Assembly: GCF_003609635.1 (NCBI RefSeq)
Contig: NZ_MCIA01000034.1
Location: 186,001 to 250,000, forward strand
Reading direction: 5' to 3'
Source: Lacrimispora algidixylanolytica
GTDB taxonomy: Bacteria; Bacillota; Clostridia; Lachnospirales; Lachnospiraceae
DNA: 64,000 nucleotides
A program made the position numbers and the translations under genes. Positions within the stretch are counted from its first letter, which is position 1. Each line of letters starts with the position of its first letter. Positions 34,643 through 42,888 of this stretch are shown in pieces. The notes under the pieces were generated by a model that had not been told where the DNA came from, made no database searches, and saw nothing but the letters and a program-made list of their open reading frames with translations.

Positions 34643-34903
34643 CTATATCCCGCATTTTTCCGTCGCTTTATCCAGGTCAACATTTACAAGGATAATATCC
34701 GGCCCTACCTGTCTGATGTCACAGAAGGGAATCACATATTCTTTTTCTCTGACTAAAAAACCGCAAAAGCATCCAGGACCCGGGACGATAATTGCCAACA
34801 GACACCCCGTATCCATATCAAAATCTACATCGCCCACATATCCAAGTCGCCTGCAGTCACAAATATTAATTACTTCTTTTGTCTTGAGATCGGAAATGCG
34901 CAT
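34643..34903 (-). CDS. YlmC/YmxH-family PRC-barrel protein
   Basis: 86 residues of the YlmC/YmxH sporulation family with a PRC-barrel fold (ISDLKTKEVIN, RRLGYVGDVDFDMDTG). Role in spore formation is not understood. Start codon at 34903 (GGGAGGTG upstream) lies inside an 11-bp stem, so translation is probably gated. Upstream of nrdR by 83 bp. Confidence 0.85.
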   Translation of the reverse strand: MRISDLKTKEVINICDCRRLGYVGDVDFDMDTGCLLAIIVPGPGCFCGFLVREKEYVIPFCDIRQVGPDIILVNVDLDKATEKCGI

Positions 34904-34942
34904 AGAAACACCTCCCACACTGCTTAGTGTATTCTATGCGCA
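34897..34942 (-). promoter_or_regulatory. Start-codon-sequestering hairpin of ylmC
   Basis: On the - strand TGCGCATAGAA (34932-34942) pairs perfectly with TTCTATGCGCA (34897-34907), which includes the ATG. An inner hairpin ACACT-AAGC-AGTGT (34917-34930) and the exposed GGGAGGTG lie between. A CATAGAATA within the outer arm also resembles a sporulation sigma -10, so RNA might instead start inside the structure. Confidence 0.6.
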
Positions 34943-34978
34943 CAAAAACATGATGACACGGTTTTATCAATGATTTTC

Positions 34979-35794
34979 TTAAATCTGCATGGATTCATAA
35001 GAAGAATCCATAGGGCTTGCAAGTATTATATTCGTATTTTCTGCCTTAATATCCAGGTAGAATTCCGTAAAGGTACAATGGATATAAGGAAAGATCCATA
35101 AAAATCCGATACCAAAGGAACCATATCCAAGAAGTATCATTCCTGTAAAACTTAATGTTATGTAAAAAAATCGGCCTTTGTTCCCCTTCATTAATTCTAC
35201 ACTTTCCCTCATGCTTTGCAGTACGCCTTTATCTGTAGACTCCATGAGGATAAAGAAGGATTGAGAAAAATAAATAGAGCACATTAAGCTTCCTACCAAG
35301 AGGAGAAGATACATAAGTACTAAAAGCACAATCATGATAGGAATGAAATCTGTGATAATTGAAACTATGAGTACAATAAAGTAAGGGATACTAAGTACAA
35401 TACTGATGAGCACAATCATAAAATAAAGACCTAAAAACTTCAAGGGCTTATTTTTCAAGGCAAATAACAAATCATATAATCCATACTTTTGATCCGTGCT
35501 TATATTATAGTACATCTTCATCATTCCCGGTAAGAAAAGTGCCATAACCGCTGAAATTACTACAGTGAAAATTATAATAGCCGCCTGCATTAGTACAAAC
35601 CCTACTCCAAATTCACTTCCACCATAAAATAATGTTTCATTCGCAACGCCCAAAACAACTGAGACCATGAGAAAGATCATAAAGACTACACTCATGAGAG
35701 CACCAGCAATAAGCCCAGCACCCACACATATACCGTATTTGCCTTTCAACCTTTTTCTGGCTCGTAATTTAAGTTCCTTAGATGTAGTCTTCAT
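34979..35794 (-). CDS. DUF975 membrane protein
   Basis: 271 residues, about six helices, with the DUF975 opening SKELKLRARKRLKGKYG and conserved segments such as LPGMMKMYYNIS. Function unknown. Its ATG overlaps the TGA of the upstream gene by one base (TGATG), so translation is coupled. Confidence 0.83.
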   Translation of the reverse strand: MKTTSKELKLRARKRLKGKYGICVGAGLIAGALMSVVFMIFLMVSVVLGVANETLFYGGSEFGVGFVLMQAAIIIFTVVISAVMALFLPGMMKMYYNISTDQKYGLYDLLFALKNKPLKFLGLYFMIVLISIVLSIPYFIVLIVSIITDFIPIMIVLLVLMYLLLLVGSLMCSIYFSQSFFILMESTDKGVLQSMRESVELMKGNKGRFFYITLSFTGMILLGYGSFGIGFLWIFPYIHCTFTEFYLDIKAENTNIILASPMDSSYESMQI

Positions 35795-36189
35795 CAAAAC
35801 ATACCTCCTCTGTCAATTAATCCAGCAACAGCCATAATGATAAGAACAAAAAATATGACTGACACCAGCACCAGAGATATGATTGAGGTAATAAGTCCAC
35901 CCTTCGCATATCCTTCTAACCGTTCTTCTGTCTTTGAAAGCAATGCAAACATAATACCCAGGCTGCCAAATATCAAACCTCCATAAATACAGCAAGATGT
36001 AACGATACCTAAGATACCCATAACCAAAGAGACAAGAGCCAACGTACTTTGTGGGGCTTTCACTGGCTGACCGGCACCATTATGTTGATTCCAGTTTGTT
36101 TCTTCTGTCTTTAAGGTATCGGGATATGTAGTTTCTTTTTGGTCTGCAATGGGTTCATTGTTATAATTCATTTGATTTTCTTGATCCAT
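35794..36189 (-). CDS. DUF4190-type membrane protein
   Basis: 131 residues. A polar, Gln/Asn-rich N-terminal half (about 1-45) is followed by two helices (about 52-80 and 99-125) around a GYAKGG loop, the DUF4190 pattern. First gene of a coupled pair with the DUF975 gene. Function unknown. Confidence 0.78.
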   Translation of the reverse strand: MDQENQMNYNNEPIADQKETTYPDTLKTEETNWNQHNGAGQPVKAPQSTLALVSLVMGILGIVTSCCIYGGLIFGSLGIMFALLSKTEERLEGYAKGGLITSIISLVLVSVIFFVLIIMAVAGLIDRGGMF

Positions 36190-36265
36190 AAAGTTTCAAC
36201 TCCCTTTTGTAATAATATATAGATTATACAATAGATTAAGGTATCTGTAAATTCATTCATGATAT

Positions 36266-36310
36266 TAAAAAAACGCCACGAGCCAGTTATTACCGGATCA
36301 ATGGCGTTTC
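36266..36310 (-). terminator. Terminator of metNIQ
   Basis: AAACGCCA/TGGCGTTT outer stem with inner CCGGTAATAACTGG, followed by seven T on the - strand. Confidence 0.85.
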
Positions 36311-36321
36311 TCATGACTTTT

Positions 36322-37218
36322 TTAGAAAGAAGGAACCACAGCTCCATCATATTTATCATTGATGAATTTCTTTATTTCATCACTTGTCAGCACTTCTACA
36401 AGTGCTTTTGTTTTTTCATTGGTCTCATCACCGGAACGAACAGCAATAATATTGCTGTAAAGAGTTGCGGCAACAGAACCAGCATCTTCAATAGCCAATG
36501 CCTGAGAAACTTTTAAACCAGCTTCGATGGCATAGTTACCATTGATAACCGCAATGTCTACATCTCCAAGAGAACGTGGAATCTGAGCTGCTTCAACTTC
36601 AATAATCTTAAAGTTCTTATCATTTTTAACAATATCATTCTTAGTTGCTTCCAGCTCAACGCCTTCTTTCAGTTCGATCAGACCATTGTCTGCCAGTAAA
36701 AGAAGTGCTCTTGCTTCATTGGAAACGTCGTTAGGAACTGCAATCTGCGCTCCATCTTTAAGTTCTTCCAGAGTTTTTGTCTTTCCAGCATAAATTCCGA
36801 AAGGCTCATAGTGAATTGGAGCTGCACTTACAAGGTTTGTTTTCTTTTCTTCATTAAACTGATCTAAATATGGCTTGTGCTGAAAAAAGTTAGCATCTAA
36901 ATCTTTGGAATCAAGAGCCAGGTTTGGCTGCACATAATCTGTGTATTCCTTTACTACTAACTCATATCCTTTTTCTTTTAAAGCATCCTTCGCTGCATTT
37001 AAGATCTCTGCATGAGGAGAGGGAGTCGCACCAACAACAATCTTCGTTAATTCACCAGATGCTTTGGTTTCGCCTGTTGCTTTTGTTGTTTCAGCGGAAA
37101 CTGCCTCTGTCTTTGATCCTGCTGTTGTTGCAGCAGTAGATCCCTTACCTGAAGAACATGCTGTTAATGCACCAACTGCAAGAAGTGCTGCGGTAAGAAC
37201 GTAAAATGATTTTTTCAT
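36322..37218 (-). CDS. metQ: MetQ-type methionine-binding lipoprotein
   Basis: 298 residues of the NlpA family. Lipoprotein signal peptide with lipobox LTAC (Cys about 23), then a Ser/Thr/Ala-rich tether, then a type II binding fold beginning KIVVGATPSPHAEIL. Binds methionine outside the membrane and passes it to MetI. Third gene of metN-metI-metQ. Start at 37218 (AAGGAGG nearby); the longer ORF lacks a site. Confidence 0.92.
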   Translation of the reverse strand: MKKSFYVLTAALLAVGALTACSSGKGSTAATTAGSKTEAVSAETTKATGETKASGELTKIVVGATPSPHAEILNAAKDALKEKGYELVVKEYTDYVQPNLALDSKDLDANFFQHKPYLDQFNEEKKTNLVSAAPIHYEPFGIYAGKTKTLEELKDGAQIAVPNDVSNEARALLLLADNGLIELKEGVELEATKNDIVKNDKNFKIIEVEAAQIPRSLGDVDIAVINGNYAIEAGLKVSQALAIEDAGSVAATLYSNIIAVRSGDETNEKTKALVEVLTSDEIKKFINDKYDGAVVPSF

Positions 37219-37264
37219 AATTTCTTCCTCCTTAAACTTTATATGGTAACGCCTTTGGCGATTA

Positions 37265-37930
37265 CTACTTAATTCGTTTATCACTGACTCTAGAAAGCTT
37301 CATACCAGCCTCCTGAATAATCTGTACGATAATTACAAGGATTGCAACGGTTATAAACATCATTCCTGTTTGATAACGGTAATAGCCGTATTTAATAGCG
37401 ATATCACCTAATCCACCACCACCAACGAAACCTGACATAGCAGAATAACCAAGTATGGTAGTTACAGAGAGGGCCGCTCCCACCAAAAGAGAGGGCTTTG
37501 CTTCTGGCAAAAGAACCTTCCATATAATCTGTAAGGGAGATGCACCCATGGATTTCGCAGCCTCAATTACGCCCGCATCCACTTCTTTAAAGGATGATTC
37601 CACGACTCTGGCAACATATGGAGCCGAAGCGATAACAAGGGGCGGGATAACTGCGCTTGCACCCAGGGTGGTTCCTACTACCAACTTTGTAATAGGAATG
37701 ACCATGATTAATAAAATAATAAATGGTACAGAACGAAGAAGGTTTATGATAATACCCAGAGTTCTCTGAAACCAAGGAATCGGATAAATTCCATCTTTAT
37801 CTGTTGCAATCAGTATGATCCCCAATGGAATCCCGAATAAGTATGCAAAAAAGGAGGACGTAAATGTCATGTAAAGAGTCTCCCATACTCCTAATTTAAG
37901 CATGTTTAATGTAGTCGCATCTAATATCAT
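37265..37930 (-). CDS. metI: Methionine ABC transporter permease
   Basis: 221 residues, five or six helices, with the EAA loop EAAKSMGASPLQIIWKV (about 142-158) that docks to MetN. Overlaps metN by 4 bases (ATGA). Confidence 0.95.
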   Translation of the reverse strand: MILDATTLNMLKLGVWETLYMTFTSSFFAYLFGIPLGIILIATDKDGIYPIPWFQRTLGIIINLLRSVPFIILLIMVIPITKLVVGTTLGASAVIPPLVIASAPYVARVVESSFKEVDAGVIEAAKSMGASPLQIIWKVLLPEAKPSLLVGAALSVTTILGYSAMSGFVGGGGLGDIAIKYGYYRYQTGMMFITVAILVIIVQIIQEAGMKLSRVSDKRIK

Positions 37931-38943
37931 AGACTCTTCACCTCCTCATGAGTTATCTTGGCTGTTTTTAAGTAATTTATAATGCGTTTCTGATCCAATT
38001 CATCTTCCGGAAGTTGAATTACCATTTGACCCATGGCAGTTCCGTTTATATCCTTTGTCTCAGCATGTATAATGTTTATAGGAACCTTGCAGGCAAGGAT
38101 CATATTTGATAATACCGGCTCAAAAGAAGAACGACCATCAAAAGTTATTCTTACGTTCTTAGAGTCTCCAAATTGAATCACTCTTTCTGCCGCTTCTCCT
38201 AAGATCAGCTGTCGACCAATCTTTGACTTCGGCTCAGAGAATAAATCCGCTACGCTTCCAACCTCTGCAATGTGGCTCTGGTCGATAATTGCTACACGAT
38301 CACAAACAGCTTCAATGACTGCCATCTCGTGGGTGATCACGATTACAGTAACTTCAAGAGTTTTATTAATCTCCTTCAATAAGCTAAGAATAGATTTCGT
38401 TGTGTTTGGATCAAGAGCACTGGTAGCTTCATCGCAAAGAAGAATCTTTGGCTTCGTCGCTAATGCTCTTGCTATGGCAACTCTCTGCTTTTGACCACCA
38501 GAAAGCTGGGATGGATAAGCTTTTGACCGATCGCTTAATCCTACCATCTCAAGAAGCTCCATAGCCCTGTCTACTGCATCTTTCTTTGAAACTCCTGCAA
38601 TTTCCAGTGGAAAGCAAACATTTTGAAGAACATTTCTCTGGGCCAGCAAATTAAACTGCTGAAAAATCATACCCATAGACTGTCTTGCCAGTCTCTGTTC
38701 TCTTGGTCTCATGGCTGTAAGACTTTTATTTTCAAAAAGTACAGTTCCTGAAGTAGGTATCTCCAGATAATTAATACAGCGGACTAACGTACTTTTTCCG
38801 GCTCCGCTCAAGCCGATAATGCCAAAAATCTCTCCCCGTCCAATGGACAGATTAATATCATCCAAAGCCTTGATAGGGCCGCTGGCAGTATAAAATTCTT
38901 TCCCAAGCCCTACCAGCTCAATAATTGGTTCTGCTGAATGCAT
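37927..38943 (-). CDS. metN: Methionine ABC transporter ATPase
   Basis: 338 residues. Walker A GLSGAGKST, Q-loop, LSGGQ signature and Walker B LLCDEATSALD are intact, followed by the C-terminal NIL domain (about 255-335) that binds methionine and inhibits transport. First gene of metNIQ. Preceded by a 265-nt leader holding a Met/Cys-rich ORF and a terminator; no SAM riboswitch is seen. Confidence 0.96.
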   Translation of the reverse strand: MHSAEPIIELVGLGKEFYTASGPIKALDDINLSIGRGEIFGIIGLSGAGKSTLVRCINYLEIPTSGTVLFENKSLTAMRPREQRLARQSMGMIFQQFNLLAQRNVLQNVCFPLEIAGVSKKDAVDRAMELLEMVGLSDRSKAYPSQLSGGQKQRVAIARALATKPKILLCDEATSALDPNTTKSILSLLKEINKTLEVTVIVITHEMAVIEAVCDRVAIIDQSHIAEVGSVADLFSEPKSKIGRQLILGEAAERVIQFGDSKNVRITFDGRSSFEPVLSNMILACKVPINIIHAETKDINGTAMGQMVIQLPEDELDQKRIINYLKTAKITHEEVKSL

Positions 38944-38969
38944 GTGTTAGTTTCCTTTCTTTTAGGTAC

Positions 38970-39005
38970 AAAAAGGTCGCAAGTCCTGCACAGACTTGCG
39001 ACCTT
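38970..39005 (-). terminator. Leader terminator before metN
   Basis: Perfect 13-bp stem (38993-39005 with 38973-38985), 7-nt loop, then a T tract, 26 bases before the metN ATG. A near-copy of its 5' arm (39024-39032) upstream could pair with its 3' arm instead. Confidence 0.88.
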
Positions 39006-39063
39006 ATAATCTCCGCGTTAGCTACTTTGCGAATTCAATCACAATCTATACAAATGAAAAATA

Positions 39064-39159
39064 TCACCGGTTTTTTGCGCACTCTGACATACAACACATC
39101 ATCATACACATGCCGTTCATCCGATCCATATTCATCTGCATAGCGTTTGAAAGATTCAT
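39064..39159 (-). CDS. Met/Cys-rich leader peptide of metNIQ
   Basis: 31 codons with 10 Met and 4 Cys; codons 17-24 read M-C-M-M-M-C-C-M. GGGAAGGAG lies 8 bases before the ATG, and the ORF sits between a consensus promoter and an intrinsic terminator directly before metNIQ. Composition and layout match a transcription attenuator in which the ribosome slows at Met/Cys codons when these are scarce. Not a known family to me. Whether the peptide itself has a function (for example metal binding) cannot be told. Confidence 0.72.
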   Translation of the reverse strand: MNLSNAMQMNMDRMNGMCMMMCCMSECAKNR

Positions 39160-39215
39160 GGCAGCTACTCCTTCCCTGATTCCTATAGTAAAAGTAGGAA
39201 TTACTTCTGAGGCGT

Positions 39216-39244
39216 ATTTTACGCTTTCTTTTTGTTTTTGTCAA
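39216..39244 (-). promoter_or_regulatory. Sigma-A promoter of the metNIQ leader
   Basis: TTGACA-N17-TAAAAT on the - strand; RNA start near 39209. Confidence 0.88.
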
Positions 39245-39279
39245 TACTATTTTAGAAATATTGGCAAAACAACTTTAAA

Positions 39280-40683
39280 TTAGGAGCAAAGATCTACAAT
39301 TACCTGTGCGAATATTTTTGCACTTACTACAAGCTCTTCTACTACGGCAAACTCATCCGCTCCGTGCATACGGTTATCAGTCTCTGGCATAGAAGCTCCA
39401 AACGCCACACCATTTTTCAGATCATGGACATAGGTACCACCACCCATGGAGATACATTCGCCTTTTCTTCCAGTATAGCTTTCGTAAGCGTTTAACAGGG
39501 TTTTTACAAATTCGGAGTCTCCATCTACATGATGAGGAGGTCTCATGGAATCATTATGAAGAGTGAAACCTTTGTCTTCCATATTCTTTTTCACTACCAT
39601 AAGGACATTTTCTTCGTTTGAACAAATCGGACAACGGCTGTCAAATGTACCTACGAGGTCAGTATCTGTTACCTTAAGTAAACTAAATGCCAGGGTTAAG
39701 TTACCTGAAATTTCATCTCCCATTGCAATTCCAAGTGCTTTTCCTTTGGTATCACCGTGGGGAATCAGATCCTGGAGTCTTCGAAGCATGGTTACCTGAG
39801 GACAATCTGCCAATGGCAGCTTTAGTAAATAAAAGAGAAGTCCTGTTAATGCATTGTTTCCTTCATCAGGTGTGGAGGCATGAGCGCCCTCGCCAATGGC
39901 AGTGATCTTCGCATGATTGCCTTCCATCTGAATCTCATAACGGATTCCTGTTGAAACACTAACTTCTGCTGCAACCTTCGTCAAAACAGCTTCTTCCAAT
40001 CCAGCAACTACAGCACTCACTTTTCCTGGAACCACATTAACTTTCAGCCCGGCCTCCAGTGTTACGATCTTAGGAAGTTTGTCTGATAATTCAAATTCTG
40101 TGGTAAAATGTCCGGCAAGACTGCCTTTTTCTGTATTCACAACAGGGAAGGCTCCATCTGGAGAAAACGTCATAGGGGCTTCCTTTTCTACGGAATAATA
40201 GTGAGCAATATCAGAACTACCGCATTCTTCGTCAGTACCCAGGATCAGGCGAACATTTTTACTCAAAGGAATATTTAATTCTTTTACAGCCCTAAGAGCA
40301 TAAAGAGCAGCAACTGCAGGCCCTTTGTCATCAGAAGTTCCACGTCCAAAAATCTTTCCGTTTTTTACTACAGGGTTAAATGGTTCTGTCTCTTTCCAGC
40401 CTTCTCCAGCCGGAACCACATCAAGATGAGCCAAAATATCAAGTTGGGTTTCCTTATCATTTAAATCCATTGTCCCAACATAATTATCGTAGTTATTAAT
40501 CGAAAAGCCATAAGATTCTGCCATGGTTAGAGCTTCCGTTAACGCTTCAAATGCTCCCGGTCCAAATGGCATTCCTTCTTTATAGGACATCTTTTCACTG
40601 TTAATGCGGCACAGAGTACAGATATCATCAAGCATTTCCTGCTTATGTGCCTCTATATATTCTTCAATTTCTTTTCTATACAT
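39280..40683 (-). CDS. pepV: Dipeptidase PepV-like, M20 family
   Basis: 467 residues of a di-zinc aminopeptidase. Zinc ligands in HLDVVPAG (His near 87), GRGTSDDKG and TDEECGSSD, with a lid domain between. Hydrolyses dipeptides, supplying amino acids; related enzymes are annotated Xaa-His dipeptidase. Last of prfC-yqeY-pepV (17 bp after yqeY). The stop is 36 bases before the metNIQ leader promoter. Confidence 0.92.
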   Translation of the reverse strand: MYRKEIEEYIEAHKQEMLDDICTLCRINSEKMSYKEGMPFGPGAFEALTEALTMAESYGFSINNYDNYVGTMDLNDKETQLDILAHLDVVPAGEGWKETEPFNPVVKNGKIFGRGTSDDKGPAVAALYALRAVKELNIPLSKNVRLILGTDEECGSSDIAHYYSVEKEAPMTFSPDGAFPVVNTEKGSLAGHFTTEFELSDKLPKIVTLEAGLKVNVVPGKVSAVVAGLEEAVLTKVAAEVSVSTGIRYEIQMEGNHAKITAIGEGAHASTPDEGNNALTGLLFYLLKLPLADCPQVTMLRRLQDLIPHGDTKGKALGIAMGDEISGNLTLAFSLLKVTDTDLVGTFDSRCPICSNEENVLMVVKKNMEDKGFTLHNDSMRPPHHVDGDSEFVKTLLNAYESYTGRKGECISMGGGTYVHDLKNGVAFGASMPETDNRMHGADEFAVVEELVVSAKIFAQVIVDLCS

Positions 40684-40700
40684 AAAAACACCCCTTTTCT

Positions 40701-41153
40701 TTATTTCATCATTGACGCAAGAACTTCATTCACTACCTTGCCGTCAGCCTTTCCTTTTACCTTTGGCATCAGGACCTTCATAATTTTGCCTTTATCAGCA
40801 GGAGTTGGTGTCTCAATACTTAATTCTGCAAGTACAGAGATAACGATTTCTCTAATCTGATCCTCTCCCATATCCTCAGGAGCAAATTCTTTAAATACAG
40901 AAATACGAATCGTCGCTTCTTCTCGGATGTCATCTCTATCAGCAGGTGCCAGCTCATACGTCTCCTGAGTCTGTCTGATTTCCTTTTTCACAACTGCATT
41001 AGCCTCTTCTTCTGTGATAGGGGTATGGTCCTTTTTGTCAATCTCAAAGTTCTTCAGTGCTGCAAGGAGCATAGACAAACCATCTTTTCTCGGCTTATCT
41101 TTTGCCTTCATAGCCTCAACCATAGCTGCTCTTACTTCATCAATCTTACTCAT
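40701..41153 (-). CDS. yqeY: GatB/YqeY-domain protein
   Basis: 150 residues, all-helical, with EEEANAVVKKEIRQTQETYELA and the ASMMK tail of the YqeY family. Resembles the tail domain of GatB that contacts tRNA, but free-standing YqeY has no assigned activity. Lies in a translation-related operon with prfC. Confidence 0.9.
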   Translation of the reverse strand: MSKIDEVRAAMVEAMKAKDKPRKDGLSMLLAALKNFEIDKKDHTPITEEEANAVVKKEIRQTQETYELAPADRDDIREEATIRISVFKEFAPEDMGEDQIREIVISVLAELSIETPTPADKGKIMKVLMPKVKGKADGKVVNEVLASMMK

Positions 41154-41203
41154 CGTTCTTCCTCCTTAAAAATTTTATTTCACGGGTCATTCACTTTCAG
41201 GAC

Positions 41204-42793
41204 CTAGTTATGGCCAAACTCAGAAAGCTTAAGTTCCGGATTGCGATCCAATACCATTCCAATACTCCAACTGTTAACAAATAATAGCAGTGGATTATCC
41301 TTTAAATCTTTAATCCGTTTCATATCGGATGTACCCTGAATCTTAGCAACATCGACTTCTTCTTTGTTTTCAATCCAGCGGATATATTCATATGGAAGCT
41401 TTTCTAGTCTTACTTCCACGTTGTATTCATTTTCCAGACGATACGTGAGAACTTCAAACTGGAGTTCTCCTACTACGCCCACAATAATTTCTTCCATACC
41501 AGTATTAAACTCCTGGAAGATCTGAATGGCACCTTCCTGAGCAATCTGATTTACACCCTTGATAAACTGCTTTCTTTTCATGGTATCTATCTGGCGAACT
41601 CTGGCAAAATGCTCTGGGGCAAAGGTAGGAATTCCTTCGTATTCAAACTTTTGATTGGTTTTACACAGCGTGTCTCCTATGGAGAAAATACCTGGATCAA
41701 ACACACCTATGATATCACCTGCATAAGCCTCTTCCACTATCTTTCTGTCCTGAGCCATCATCTGCTGAGGCTGGGATAAACGAAGCTTTTTGCTGCCCTG
41801 AACGTGATTTACTTCCATACCAGCATCAAATTTACCAGAAACAATTCTCATAAATGCAATTCGATCCCGATGGGCTTTATTCATATTTGCCTGAATCTTA
41901 AATACAAAAGCAGAAAAATCCTCTTCAAAAGGATCTACATACCCTGTGGTAGTAAGCCTTGGCAAAGGAGAAGTTGTCATCTGAAGAAAGTGCTGCAAAA
42001 ATGTCTCAACACCAAAGTTAGTCAGCGCAGAACCAAAGAATACAGGAGATAGATCACCTCTGCTTACCCGGTCCATATCAAGCTCATCACTAGCTCCATC
42101 TAAGAGTTCTATATCATCTATAAGCTGACGATGGAAGGCATCACCAATTAAATCATCCACCCGCTCGTCTCCTAAGGTGACTTCAGTCGATTCCACTTCC
42201 TTTTGTCCGTTCATGGATGCCCGGTAGGTTGTAATGGTCTCTTTAAAACGGTCATAGACGCCTTTAAACTCTCTGCCGCAACCGATAGGCCAGTTGACTG
42301 GACAGGTACGGATTCCAAGAACGTCTTCAATTTCATCCATGAGTTCAAATGGATCTCTGGCTTCTCGGTCCATCTTATTTACAAAGGTAAAAATAGGGAT
42401 ATGACGCATCACGCATACTTTAAACAGCTTAATGGTCTGAGCCTCTACACCCTTAGATCCATCAATAACCATGACTGCAGAGTCCGCCGCCATAAGAGTA
42501 CGATAGGTATCCTCAGAGAAATCCTGGTGACCAGGAGTGTCCAAAATATTAATACAGAACCCGTCGTAATTGAACTGCATCACGGAAGAGGTGACGGAAA
42601 TACCTCTCTCTTTTTCGATCTCCATCCAGTCAGAGACTGCATGTTTTGCGCCTTTTCTTCCTTTTACAGTACCAGCAAGATTAATCGCACCTCCATATAA
42701 TAAAAACTTCTCTGTCAGTGTGGTCTTTCCGGCATCCGGGTGGGAAATAATGGCAAATGTTCTTCTCTTTTTTATTTCTTCCGATATATTCAC
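41204..42793 (-). CDS. prfC: Peptide chain release factor 3
   Basis: 529-residue GTPase that recycles RF1/RF2 from the ribosome. G1 HPDAGKTTLTEK (about 18-29), G3 DTPGHQDFSED, G4 NKMDREA, then the RF3-specific C-terminal domains. First gene of prfC-yqeY-pepV. Confidence 0.96.
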   Translation of the reverse strand: MNISEEIKKRRTFAIISHPDAGKTTLTEKFLLYGGAINLAGTVKGRKGAKHAVSDWMEIEKERGISVTSSVMQFNYDGFCINILDTPGHQDFSEDTYRTLMAADSAVMVIDGSKGVEAQTIKLFKVCVMRHIPIFTFVNKMDREARDPFELMDEIEDVLGIRTCPVNWPIGCGREFKGVYDRFKETITTYRASMNGQKEVESTEVTLGDERVDDLIGDAFHRQLIDDIELLDGASDELDMDRVSRGDLSPVFFGSALTNFGVETFLQHFLQMTTSPLPRLTTTGYVDPFEEDFSAFVFKIQANMNKAHRDRIAFMRIVSGKFDAGMEVNHVQGSKKLRLSQPQQMMAQDRKIVEEAYAGDIIGVFDPGIFSIGDTLCKTNQKFEYEGIPTFAPEHFARVRQIDTMKRKQFIKGVNQIAQEGAIQIFQEFNTGMEEIIVGVVGELQFEVLTYRLENEYNVEVRLEKLPYEYIRWIENKEEVDVAKIQGTSDMKRIKDLKDNPLLLFVNSWSIGMVLDRNPELKLSEFGHN

Positions 42794-42831
42794 AAAAATA
42801 ATTCCTCCAATTTCACGTTTAAGTCTTGTCT

Positions 42832-42860
42832 ATTGTAGTATGATTCCAGTCATAAGTCAA
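42832..42860 (-). promoter_or_regulatory. Sigma-A promoter of prfC
   Basis: TTGACT-N17-TACAAT on the - strand. Confidence 0.82.
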
Positions 42861-42888
42861 GATTCACTCTTATAGAAGAAACCTTATT

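Noticed and set aside
38944-39279. SAM riboswitch or T-box before metNIQ
   Set aside because: No SAM-I core or T-box sequence found by eye; the region is explained by the leader ORF and terminator.
42203-42700. 165-codon ORF antisense to prfC
   Set aside because: Shadow of prfC.
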